Below the pieces are notes generated by a model. That model did not search any database. It saw only the letters and a program-made list of their open reading frames with translations, and was not told the origin of the DNA. The position numbers and the translations under genes were made by a program. This document shows, piece by piece, positions 1 through 12,200 of a stretch of DNA of 64,000 nucleotides (position 1 is its first letter; every line of letters starts with the position of its first letter). The stretch lies in the NCBI GenBank assembly GCA_012845835.1, contig JABAKD010000030.1, forward strand, positions 1,178,001 through 1,242,000, read 5' to 3'. This DNA is from Undaria pinnatifida. Its lineage: Eukaryota > Sar > Phaeophyceae > Laminariales > Alariaceae.

Positions 1-130
1 TTTCGTTTCGTTTCGTTTCGTTTCGTTTCGTTTCGTTTCGTTTCGTTTCGTTTCGTTTCGTTTCGTTTCGTTTCGTTTCGTTTCGTTTCGTTTCGTTTCG
101 TTTCGTTTCGTTTTATTCCGTTTCGTTTCG
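1..130. repeat. (TTTCG)n pentanucleotide microsatellite
   Basis: Twenty-two perfect TTTCG units fill positions 1-110, followed by a short degenerate tail to about 130. The array lies in the intron just upstream of the first visible anoctamin exon. Its T-rich tail runs towards the acceptor at 177-179, so it may supply part of the polypyrimidine tract. The true left end is outside the window. Confidence 0.97.
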
Positions 131-179
131 TAACGTGTTATTCGAAATTGTTTTTCTTTCGCTTTGTTTCGTTTGGCAG

Positions 180-263
180 GCTGAGGTCGACCGACCGGAG
201 TTCAAGGGCGACACCATGGTATCCTTCATCGACGGCAGCCCGATGACCTACTACCCGCCAGAG
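180..263 (+). CDS. Anoctamin exon a (loop before TM3)
   Basis: Acceptor CAG is at 177-179 and the donor is GAG|GTGCGA at 264. The 28 codons end in SPMTYYPPE, corresponding to the RPEF..G....YYPxW stretch that precedes TM3 in anoctamins. The exon ends in phase 0, matching exon b. The phase at the start is assumed to be 0. Confidence 0.85.
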
Positions 264-3200
264 GTGCGACCACAACTATAACAAAAAGACTGCTACTCGT
301 GCTTGGTACCGATACTTGGTACGTGGTACTGGTTCGGTTACCTTGTACTCGTGTCTGACGCTGGTACCTGGCACTGGTGCGTGGTAAATGGTACCTGATA
401 CTGGTACTCATACATGTACGGCGCGAGTACATCACCCCCCACCCCATCCTACCTCATCCCCCCCCACTCACCCCCTGTACCCCCCCACCCCGCCCCCAGT
501 AATCCTCCCTTACCCCCCTTCTCTTTTCTGCGCGTGTGCCTTTGTTTTTCAGGACGTCTACCAGCTGATGTTCATGCATGTCGTATGCATGCTGTTTGAT
601 TACACCTCCTACTTGTTTTTTCTCTTGCCCCGTATCGTACGTTTATTGTTTTGTTACATCGCCTCCTTACCTTTTCCTACCCCGGTATCGTTTTTTTTTT
701 TCAGGATTACTACCAGCTGCTGCTTGTGGCAAACACCTTGGTGATTGGGATGGTGGCGCTGGCCATAGGCCTTATCGCCGGGATCTTCATCCTTGAGGTG
801 GACTGGGATAGCAGCTCCTCATCCTTCTTGACTGATTACGGTCAGTACGGCGGATTTTTTTTTTTGGTTCTGCTTTTAGTGCTGTTTTTGGGGTCGGTTT
901 TTGTCTCAGTTTTTTTGTGTGCTTTTCAGGACTGTTCTTGGGCCTGTTTTTGGTTCTGTTCTGATTGTTTTTTGTCGTAAAGGGTGAAGTGGCATAGTAG
1001 CTCCTCTCGCCCTTGTTTGGCTGATTACGGTCAGTGCGCTGAATGCGGCGTTTTTTTCGTGGCGACTTTGGTTCTGTTTTGGCTCTGTTCGTGGTTCTTG
1101 AGGCTGTTTTGGAATTGTTTTTGTGGGCTGTTATAATTGTTTTTTTTTCTGGTTTCTTTTTTGTTTTTTGTTTCAGCGTCTACTAATGACACTTCGTATT
1201 ATATATCAATACTGGCTCGTACCAGCAGTAATCGTTCTGGAACTAGCGTTATTTATGTGCGAACTTTGTTCGAGTATAACGCGACATTACTGTAGTTGCT
1301 AACCCACCACAAACTGATTTCTATCAAATGCCAGGTATATGATATTTTTTACTGCCTGACAATAGGTTGGTTGATCATATCGTTCCCTCCTCTCCCCAAC
1401 AACACACTCCTACGTCGCAAGAATTTTTGTTGTGCCCTTTCTGCCCCCCCCCCCCACAAACAATTACACGGTAGGGGTTCGCCTATAAGGCGGTCCGAGT
1501 AAGGCGGTATCCCTATATAAGGCGGTCAAAGACTGATTCTACGATAGCCCCCCCCAAAAAAAACAGCGATTTTCTGTAGCGAACAGTTCGCGGCTGCCCG
1601 ATACGTGGAAGAATGCTATGACAAAAAGATCTTACTATATGTTCTTGTATACGAAGTACTATCGAAAGATGACGTCGGGGTGGGAAGGGGCAGCGTAGTT
1701 GAGGAGATACAACCGGGAGCTGGTTTCCAAACCGGCGATTTCGTTAAAGAAGAGTAGGGGCGGCTACCGTAGAACGACGCCAAGCTCGCTTGGCGCGGCT
1801 GTGGAAGTGCACTCCTGACCTGGAATGAAGAAGGCGGCTTCCCTCTATAAGGCGGTCATGTTGCTCTCTATAGTGTATAGAATTGCACTCCTAACCTGGA
1901 ATGAATAAGGCGACTTCCCTTTATAAGGCGGTCGTATTGTTCTCTAGTGTATGGCACACCACCGCCTTGCTGAGGGAAACCCCTACTGCACTATGATGTT
2001 CGCATATATATACACATATAATTTTCTTCCCCACCCCCAATCTCTTCTCCGGTGTTTTTTTTTTTTGTTTTCGTGCAACGTGCATACAGTAGTGGTTCTT
2101 CTGTAATGCTGCAGGTATGTGCACTGTAGAGGGAAGCATAGTCACTTTAGCGGCAACCGGCACTATTCCACTTACTGTGACTGCAGGTTGTTTCCTCTCT
2201 GTGCGAACCGATTTCACAGGCACTATAGAGGGCAACCGGCACTATAGAGGGATCACTGATGAGCTCCTACGGCTTTCCCCCCCCCTCCAAACACAAACAT
2301 GTAACATCAGTGTTTTTCTTGCGAGTTTTCTCAACCCTGCCCGCGCCCTGCCCCCTCACGCTTCCACGCAACAACAATGGGTGTGTGTTGTCTTCACATT
2401 AAACCGTTCTTTCTACCCGACATCAGTACACGCAAAAACGATGTTGGTTGCTATGTAATTCCTCCGCCCCCTCCCTCTCCGTTTTTTGTTTCTTTTCTGG
2501 TTGCTGCAAGGTTCGTACTTGGCTTCCTGCCCATTATTTCTGTAATTGAACGTTTCTGTTAATTGCTCTTCCCCGCCCGAGACGAAATACGAAGTACGTA
2601 CCTGGTACGCGAGATCGTTTGCCCTGTTTCCTCCCGCAACGTTTGTGGTAATATTTTCCCCATGACCTTGCTTCCCCCCCGGAGCGCTTGGTTCGACGCG
2701 ATGTCTGCATGATCGGTGGAAACCCGACGTGCTCCGTCTCGGCATTGTAGCGATGAGAGGGACCATGGTCCTAAGACTTATGCTATGCATGAAATGAGTT
2801 TCCCCCCGCCCCCACCCCCCCTCCCTCTATCCCCCCTTCGTTGTTGTTTTTTTACGAGGTTTATGCTTAGCATCTTTCCTCCTCCTGTCTTTAGAAATCC
2901 AGATAACGAACTTGTATCGAAAGGGGCCGTGTGAATCACGGAACGCGAGAGCCATCGAGCACGCACTGTTTTCGAAGACGTAACAATAATGTTCTTGTAA
3001 CTTTCCTCCCACACACCCTGTTTCCCCCTGTAATTCCCTCTGGTGGCATGTTTTTGCTTTTTCGTACAGGGGGCATCGTCGGCTTCTTCGCTTACTCTGT
3101 TTAAAGATCCAGATGACGATTTTTTTCTATCGCAAAGTTGCAGGTTGGATTATATGGAACGCGAACCATCGAACAGACACGATATCGAAGACGTAACAAT

Positions 3201-6200
3201 AATGCTTCTACTATTTTCTTCGCCCTCCCCCCTCCCCCCCCCCCACTTCCCTCTGGTGGCATGTTTTTGTTGTTTTTTGTTTCTTGTGCAAGGCTCGTAC
3301 TTGGCTTCTTTCCTTCTCTCACTGGAGATCCAGATCATGAACTTCTTCTACAGGAAGGTGGCGGTGTGGACGACGGAACGCGAGAACCATCGAACAGACA
3401 CCGTCTTCGAGGACACGCTCATCGCCAAGCTGGCGGTATTCCAGGTTGGTTTGCTTGCCCTAGACGTGCCTCGTGCTACGGTAAAGTTACTGAAACCCGC
3501 CTGGGCCCAACTATGGGGGAGGAGGGGTGCGGGGGGGGCACACGCAACGATTACTCGCGGCTTTGGGAACGTAGGTCCCCTGGGATATTTATTCCAACGT
3601 GGTTGAACGTGTTAGTCCTGTTGACCCTGGCATAGGCAGGGGGATCACCGACCTGTATCCTTCACGAGGGTATACACACCCCGTAACACGCGCGATCGAA
3701 TGACACGCAGCTTGCAAAGCTGAGTTGTGATGGAAAAACCTTTTTGGTCGATCTCACAGCTCAAGTGTATATATACTTTATTTATTTATTTTTTCTTTCA
3801 TTTTTGTGAAAATGGGCGCATCGCTCGGCGTTCTTCGCTTTTTTTTTTTTTTTTTTTTTTTCCGTTGCCGAGGCGGCTCTGGGAAGGTAGGTCTCCGTAG
3901 AGATTTATCCCATTTGGGCGCAACGGTCGGAACGGCGTTGTTTGCGGTTTTTTTTTCCCGTTGTCGAGGACATGCTGCTTGGAAATTTGTTCCAGTGTGG
4001 GGCGGGGAACAGATGCTACGATAGGTGTGGACGTCTTTTTTATTTCAAGGCTCCTTCGAGGGCGCCCGGACAGTATTTTTTTGACACCTCACATAAAAAA
4101 TGGTCACAACGGAAAACTAACCGGAGTTCTTTGATCGCAGGGCAGGGGGGGGGGGCGGGGGGACGGGGGGGGGGGGTCTCTAAAACGAACTAAAACGAAG
4201 TGATGTAAAAATAGGGGAAACAAACAAAAAAATCTTGAAAACTTGTTTGCGTTTAAATTGTCCTGCGATCACGGCGGTCCGACTAGTTTTCCGTTTTGAC
4301 CATTCTTGACGTGAGGTGTATGCTATCCCAATCCCAATCCCCGGGCACCCTCCGCTCCTCCTCTCGCTGAAGAGCTCGATACCGGCCGGAAAAAAAACTG
4401 ATTTTGAGGGATGATTAAATTAAACCCATGGCATGGCATATACAACAGAAATATATTGCATAACAGACATTCCGGCGACGCCATTTTAGATTAACGCCTT
4501 TACGACTGGAAACCCTTTTTTTTACAAATTTACTTGAGATTAGTGTAGGGAGGGATTTTGGGGGGCCCTAAACGGGTTGCGGAGCCCCGTCGTTCGGAAA
4601 AAAATAGCCGAGAAGTGGTACAGTATCTGCATACCATGCGTCGGGCGTGTCGTGGTGGGTTATGTGATTGGTTTGTTGGCGGCCTATTGTTGGTTTGGGG
4701 AGGGGTGGGGTGGGGTGGGGTGGGGGGTTGATTGGGTGGTTTGGGGGGTTGGGGGTTGAAGGGAGGTGGTTGTTGGGTGGGTAGAAGGCTAGTTGGTTGA
4801 TTGATTCGTAGATATGCTTTCGCAACAATTACATGGTACATCACCTAGATACTGCCCCCCCCCGCCGAGTTTTCGACGTTTTATGGAATCACATGTGCTT
4901 TTGTTGCTAATACTTTTAATTGAGACGTTCACAACAGACCCCTCCCCCCCCCCTCCGTCGATTTTTGGACTGTGAACTCCTACGTGTCGCTGTCCTACAT
5001 GGCCTTCATTAGCCTTTCATAGCAGACCGTTCATACCCCCTCCCCTCCCTCGCTTTTTGGACAGTTTGTGAACTCCTACGCATCGCTGTTCTACATTGCC
5101 TTCGTCCAACCTTACACAACGACGGGGTGCACGTACGAGTCGTGTCTGGATGACCTTTGTCAGTCCCTGGCCATCATCTTCTGCACCCGCCTCGTCATCG
5201 CAAACACGTTGGAGATCTTCCTGCCGCGGTATAAGATGAGACAGAAAATGAAGGAGGTGCGGGAAAAGGAGCGAATATTAATTAGCCTCTTTTACAATTG
5301 GAAACCCGTTTATTGACGGCAATTTACTTGGAATTTGTTTAGGGAGGGTTTTGTAGGCCATAGAGCGGTTATTGGGGGGGGGTATACCCATGGCATAGTC
5401 TTATGGCCATGCACCCTCTCACCCTGAGATGAACCCCTCTGCATATTGGAAACCCAGTTTTTAGAACATTTACTTGGAATTTGTGTAGAGAGGGGTTTTT
5501 AGGCTATAAAGGAGTTAAGGGAGGGGGAGGGCTGTACTCATTGCGTAGTCGCATGACTATAGACCGTCGCATCTCAGACATGAACCCCTCCACAATTGGA
5601 AACCCGTTTTTTAGGAGAATACACTTGGAATTAGTGTAGGGAGTTTTTTTTAGACTACAGGAGTTAAAGGAGGGGGAGAGGTTATACTCGTTTCGTGCGT
5701 AGCCGTGGTTGTATGACCATGGACCCTTGCATCCCTACATTGCCGGGACGGAGCACGGGTCGGTTTTCCACCGACCAGGCAGACATGACGTGCACCAAGC
5801 GCGAAGTACCGTGAGGTTTCCGGCGTGTCGCATGAAGGGTGAGCTGCGTCCTACCTAAGAACCACTTGTGAGGCGGACTTCCGCACCTTGTGCGTACTTT
5901 CTTGCATGTGCATGGCAGGTTCGCTTTTTCTTTATTTTGTGGTGTGGCCACTTTCAGAGACAGCAATGGGGATACTATGCATCTGCTTCGTGGGCGCCTT
6001 ACCATATGCACGATAGGGTTAAGGTTCTCCGCTCCGCACAATACGATCTGACTCCACCACCCTCTCGGTTACCGCCAAAAAAGAAAGAAGAAAAAAACGG
6101 TACCTTGGTGGTCTAGCTCACGTAGAGAGAGGCGTGTGTTATAGCGTCGATGCCAACCGACGCCGGCCCTAGCGAAGGTAATGTTTTAAGAGGAAGAGAC

Positions 6201-9200
6201 GAGGAAAATTGACAGATGTGACATGGAGAAGATTTGCACATTAGATAGCAGCGAGAAAACGATCGCTATCCTAGGAGATAGACAATAGCCGCAGATGACC
6301 AAGCTGCAAGGAGATAAGATAAGCATACCATGTTTCTGTAATATGTGGAAGAAACGTACTGAGCGCCCAAATGTTGGAGGAATGTCTATTGGGAGTAGGA
6401 ACGGTGCTCTGTCTTGAGCGGAAGGCGTGATCAATGCCCAGATGACTAAAGGCAAGCAACAAAATGAGTACCTCCGAGTACCCCCTCCCCGCCCTTCTCC
6501 CTTCTCCCCCCCCCCACCCCCGCCCCGAAATCAGTAGATAGGCAAAAGGTAAACATGTAGAACGGGTGGTAGACGGAGATGTCGAGATGTTGACCCGAAA
6601 ATGTGATACTCCGGGCAGTCAATAATGCCCTGCGCAGGGTCTAAAGCGTGCTAAACGAACCCCCAACCCCCAATCCCAATTCCCCTCCCCGATGGCGCCA
6701 CGGCCTCCTTAAGACCGAGAAGGAGTTCGCAGCTCTAAATCGTACCAGGCCCAAAACAGCCCCCTAAATCGTGCTAAATGAATAATTTCCCCCCCCCCCC
6801 CTTCCCCAACCCCTCCCCGCTCACGCTTTTGACCTCATTGTTTTCGGAGAGGGGAGGACTCGGCAGGTCTAAATGACACCAAACCAAAAACAACCCCCCC
6901 CTCCCCCCCCCGGATAAATCAGGCCAACCTGAAAAGCGTTCTCTCCTCCCCTGGTCCTATGGACTACGGGCATGCATGACACCATGATTACCTCCCCCCC
7001 CCCCCCAACCCCCCGTCCCCGCTATCAAAACGCCACGGCTTCATTCCTCTAGGAGAGGGAAGGGGTGGCCAATTATGTTTTGTTCAGTGAGGCAGAGCAG
7101 GAGTTTGCTTTAGGAGTGTAGATCGTGCCAAACCAAGCCGTTCATAAATCGTACCAAAGAGTATTTTTTTCTCTCGGCCCCCTCCCGCCCGGTTATTGTA
7201 CCGCCTCGTTATCATAGAAGAGGGAAGGGGTGGGTGATGACCACACATTTTGGTGCAACGAGGCAGAGCTGGCGTTTTTTCACCTTTGTAACGTACCTCG
7301 TACCAAACCAACCCCCCCACTCCCACCCACCCATCCTATTCGTACCCAAAAGAGTGTTTTTTTCCCCTCGAACCCCCCTCCCATTAAAATATCGCGTCAG
7401 TACCATCGGAGAATGAAGGGGTGGCAGATGACGTTCTGTCCAGCGAGGCAAAACTTGAGTCTACTTTAGAAACGTCAATCGTACCAAAACAGCCCCCCCC
7501 CCCTCCCTCCCCATCCTAAACCTCCTAAATCGTTGCAAATGATTAATGACCCCCCCCCGTCCCGTTACAATGACGCCTCGTTGTCCTAGGAGAGAGAAGG
7601 GGTTGCCGATGACGTACTGTTCAGCGAGGCGGAGCTGGAGTTCACTTTGGAGTCGTACGACGAGATGATGGGGCCGTTGGGGGACATGAGCGAGATTGCC
7701 ATCCAGTTCGGATACGTGACGCTCTTCGTCGTGTCCTTTCCCATCGCTCCTGTGAGATACAGAAAATAACAGGAACATGCACGAGGGGGGGGGAGGGGGG
7801 GGGGCGTAGGGGAAGGGGGGGGGGTGGCTTATATAGAAGGCCTAGCTGCAACAGAGTGGTTAAGGTATACCGTACTTTGACCCCTTTGCAATGGCACCGT
7901 CTTTTTCGGGGACAAGTTAGTGGAAAACCCTGCGTTTTTTTTTTCAGTTGTAAGAAACGGTCAAGTCTTACCCCTCCCCGCCCTCCCCCGCGACCCCCCC
8001 CGACCCCCGACCCCCCGACGCTCCCTTCGTGTTCCAGCTCTTGGCGTACTTCTCGAACTGTGTCGAGATCCGCATTGATGCTGTCAAGATCTTGTATGAG
8101 CACCGCCGCCCGTTTCCTCGAGGGGCGCAAGACATCGGCACGTGGCAAATGGTCTGGACGGCAGTGGCCGTTTTTGCCGTGGCTTCTAACGCTGCGCTGG
8201 TGAGTTGGACAGACGAGCGGGGTAAATAGTACAGGTTTTTTTTTCAACTTTTTTTTTGGTGGGCAAGGGTTGCCATCGTTCGCGTCGTTGCTAACGCTGC
8301 GTGGGTGAGATTGAGTGGCGCAATTATCAGTATTTCACATTTGTGTACCGTTTTATATTTTCTTGTGAAATTGGTCCTTGCAGAAACTTTTTTTTCCCTG
8401 TGCCGGGATCTTGCCCACGGGGGGGGGATCGGGGGGCGTACTCATTTGTTTCTTGCCTTGATCATATGACCATTGACCACGCATGCTTTCCGACGACCTC
8501 GTAGACACGTAAGAAACATTCGGTGAGGGCAGTCTTGCGTTCTTGCTTTTCTTGTTTCGGTTTGTTTTCGTTTTGTTTCCCTTTTGTTGTATATTGCCCT
8601 TTCTTCTCTCTATTTTATTTTACTTTATCTTGTTGTCTTGTTTTATTGCTTTTTTCTCCCTTCAGATTTTGTTCACGGCGGAGCAGGTGGAGTGGAGCGG
8701 GGAGAACAAAGTTTGGGCTTTCGTAATCTGGCAGTACGGCGTTTTCGCGTGCATGGGGCTGTTTGCGCTCTTCGTCCAGGACGTTCCCGCCGACGTCTCC
8801 ATTCAGCTTGGACGCCAGAGCTTCATCAGGTCCAAGGTTGTCGATCAGGTATGTATCAAGGATTCACGAAGTCGTGACCCGTCCCGCGGGTTTGCGAAAT
8901 CTCGCGGGTCGAGTCGGGTCGGGTCGGGTCAGGAGATATTTGAAATCTCACGGATCGAGTCCGGCCAGGTCACAAGCTTTTCTAACATATTAACGGGTTA
9001 GGCTGGATTACCCCGACCCGATCCGTCCCGCGAAAAGTGACCCAGCCCACCTTCCGACACATGCGACCGTAGAGATCCAGCATTTTTTTTGTTTCTGAGG
9101 TCCCCATCACCTGAGGAGCTCTAAACCTCCATCCAAAAACTTGATTTTAAGCACAAATGAACAGTTCAATCCGATGAAGAAACCTGTGGCCCAGGCATCC

Positions 9201-12200
9201 GCAACAATCTCATTTTGCTAAACGAGTGTATCTCTTCATTCTAACTTGAAGTAACTTTGTTCTCAAAAAGGGTGTCCAGTTGCAAAGGCGCTAAGGGGCA
9301 TCGTGCCTCGTCATTCGGATTTTGTTTTTTGGCCTTTAAGTGCTACCTCCATCGTAGCATGCGTTCCTTGGGCGAAAAGTGACCGGGCCCGACCCCCGAA
9401 AATTGACCCGACCGGGCAGCAGCAGTAGTAGTGGGCGGAGCTGAAAGTACCACTTGCTGCTTGCTGTGCTTCTTCCGTTCTACTGTTGCTGCGCTGCTAC
9501 CACTCGCTGCTGCTGATGGTGCTCTATTCGCTGCTACTCAGCAAAGGGTTGCGGTGATGGGGGCACAAGAACTGAAACCGCATGAATCGCAAGGCAGGGG
9601 CAGGGGCAGCAAACAGCTATGAATGAGAGACCCAAAATCCAAAATGGCTTGCGCCGAGAAGGCGCTGCTTCTCCCTTTCTACACATCACCATATTTCTTG
9701 TTTTGCCCGTCTACCTGTGCCTATTGCTATGAAGCCCCTGCTACTGTGGTAGATACCCTACCGGAGTGGTAGCGTTGACCCATAAGCAAGGATATAGCCC
9801 TCTACAACAAGTACATATGCTTTTCGTGGAGTCAAGTAGAGCAAGGTCGGGTTGGTCATGGAGACGCTCCTCGCCTCGGCTCCTCCGGATGCTCGTGGCA
9901 TTGGGTGTCTTTTTTCGTAATATTTATACGAAGTACCGCAGATAGACACTGATTCCCAGATACCTGGCAGGATGCATGCTACGATGTATGCCATCGACCC
10001 TTCTGCGAACCGTTCCCATTAGACCTGTCCTCCCACCTGCTTTTCTGATATGTTCATGTTGCGTCGCTCCCTTTTTGCTTCGCTTCGACAACCTGTACCT
10101 GATACGTAGAGTCATCCTCCGAAGGACATCTTGTATTAATAGATATAAACTCGTCTGGCGCGGTCGGTCGCTAGCCGAGCACTTCCCAGGACTTTTTGCT
10201 AGCCAGCGACTGTGAGTGGCCAGCACCAGGAACTTTTCGTGGAGACAGCTGTTAGCTTCGAAGTTTTGGGGAGTAGCTTTCAGGACTGTCAGTTTGTGAA
10301 ACCACGGTCGAGACGGTAATGCCAGTTTAGTGCGTCAACAAGTAGTTAGGCTTGATCGTCAGCAACTATTTTTGTCAGCCATAACGCTTGCCACACATCG
10401 GAAGGGAGAAAGCTGCTGCTCTGGTCTGCTTGCCTGCTGCCGCTGTTGCTGCTACTCCTGCTGCCCTGCTGCTACACGAGACTCTCTGTAGCTGATCGCT
10501 GCTTGGCTGTAGCTGAGCACTGCTTGGCTGTGGGGCACGGTGTGCGGGTGTGTTTACTCTGTGTTCCATGCTTACTGAGATACCTGTACCGGGCAGCAGG
10601 TACATACCGCGGAGCAAATCTCGACCTTGACACAACGCCAGACATCATCGCAGTGAGAAAAAAGCAGGGGGGAACGCGGAACGGTCCTACTCTAGTCGTT
10701 TCCTCCCTGTCTCCTTTCCTGCTGCTTCTTTGCTGATACTACTGCTGCTCTACTACTGCGGCCGCTGTCCCAGGCCCTTTGAGGTCGCCAGTCGCTTTGG
10801 CGCGACTTTTGGGTCAGTATTCTCGCTCAAAAGCTCGAACGATTGGGCGTTGCGTACACTATGCTAGATGGGCCAGGGGAAGTTAGCCAGGGGTACTCGA
10901 CAACACGAAAAGGCGATAACGCACGCCTCCCCTTGTCAGAATTATTATTAATAGCACTAACATGCAGTTGGGGCTGGATTTCTGCACATACCTTATACGT
11001 AAAGTACGATATTAGTACTTTTGGTACGTAAAGTACGATATTGGTACTTTTGGTACGTGCGACTGAAAAAATGCATTATTTTGCTTTTTTTTTTGTCTTC
11101 TCTTTACTTGATTTCAGAATACCGGCATCTCCCTGCTCCGAAAAGTAATAAATTTTCATTTGTTCGACTGTTTCCGCTGGTTCTTCCAAAAACGCACGTG
11201 GATTGTTTGCTGCGTTGCTGCTGCTTGCTCCTGCTTGCTCCTGTACGCAGTAGCTGCTGCTGTTTTTTTTACTGTTTCATACGATTTTCGCTTTTCTTTC
11301 TCCATTTGAAGTGCGTGTGCCCTACGGCCGTATCACATGTTGGCTGTATTAGACAGCAGTACCAGGTACAAGATATCAAGGAACCTGGACAGCTACTATA
11401 CTGCTATACATGAAACAAAAAAAAGTGATAGGTTGTGCTACTACTATTATTGTGAATACAAAGCATTCAGACATCGTTTTTAAACAGGGTCTGGAGGATA
11501 GAACACTCTTCTCGCTACGACGTACGCAGGCAAAGTGTACGCACAAAAAAACGGTAAAAACGGTAGTACGCGTTTTCACTCTTCTTGCGTCACCCTCTTC
11601 TGCATCTAAATATTGATTGTAATACCTTTCTTCGTGCGCAATTGAATTTTGACGTATTTTTACCTGCACGCATTGTACGAGAGCTTTTCTTATGGCCTTC
11701 TTAGTCTAATCGCTTCGTGTCCCCCGCCGAAAGGAACATTTTTGTTGCGCTGCTCCCATTCCCTCATGCTGATGATAACTGTGCTATTTCCACGACAATT
11801 TTACATTTTCTTCAGTAGTATAATAGTAGTCTTGAGCCGTTTGCCCTCACTTGACCTTCTACTACATATTCCTCTCTACTTTTTCGTATACATGTACATT
11901 TTTGATTACTAACGGGTTTTTTGTTTCTTTAAAAAACCTTTTTGCCTCAATTGCAGCACATATAATAACTGCAATAAAAGTTAGCTTAGGAGCCCGAAAC
12001 TATACCTAATAATACATACTCAACTCGTGTTTGCATATCAACAATCGTCCACTTATTACTGCTCTCTTCATTCTCTTTTTCTTGTGGTATCGGCCATATC
12101 TTATGTTTATTATGATTCTGTTGTGCTCCTACTTAGTTGCTGCTAGTACTATGCTGTTTTGCTGTTGTGCTATACTACTACTATTAATAATACTACTGCG

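Larger units (their letters stand above)
4495..5675 (+). repeat. Repeat N, four copies around exon d
   Basis: Units of about 85 bp begin with TTGGAAACCCGTTTTT-like sequence, continue AATTTACTTGGAATTAGTGT and end in GGGAGGG..TTTTnGG plus a G-rich tail. They lie at about 4500-4580, 5295-5373, 5445-5525 and 5595-5675. Relatives occur at 56465-56560 and about 56728. The second copy starts directly after the exon d donor region. Confidence 0.75.

Noticed and set aside
798-840. Earlier donor for anoctamin exon b at GAG|GTGGAC (798)
   Set aside because: It would end in phase 0 and break the reading into exon c, which needs one preceding base; the donor at 841 fits.
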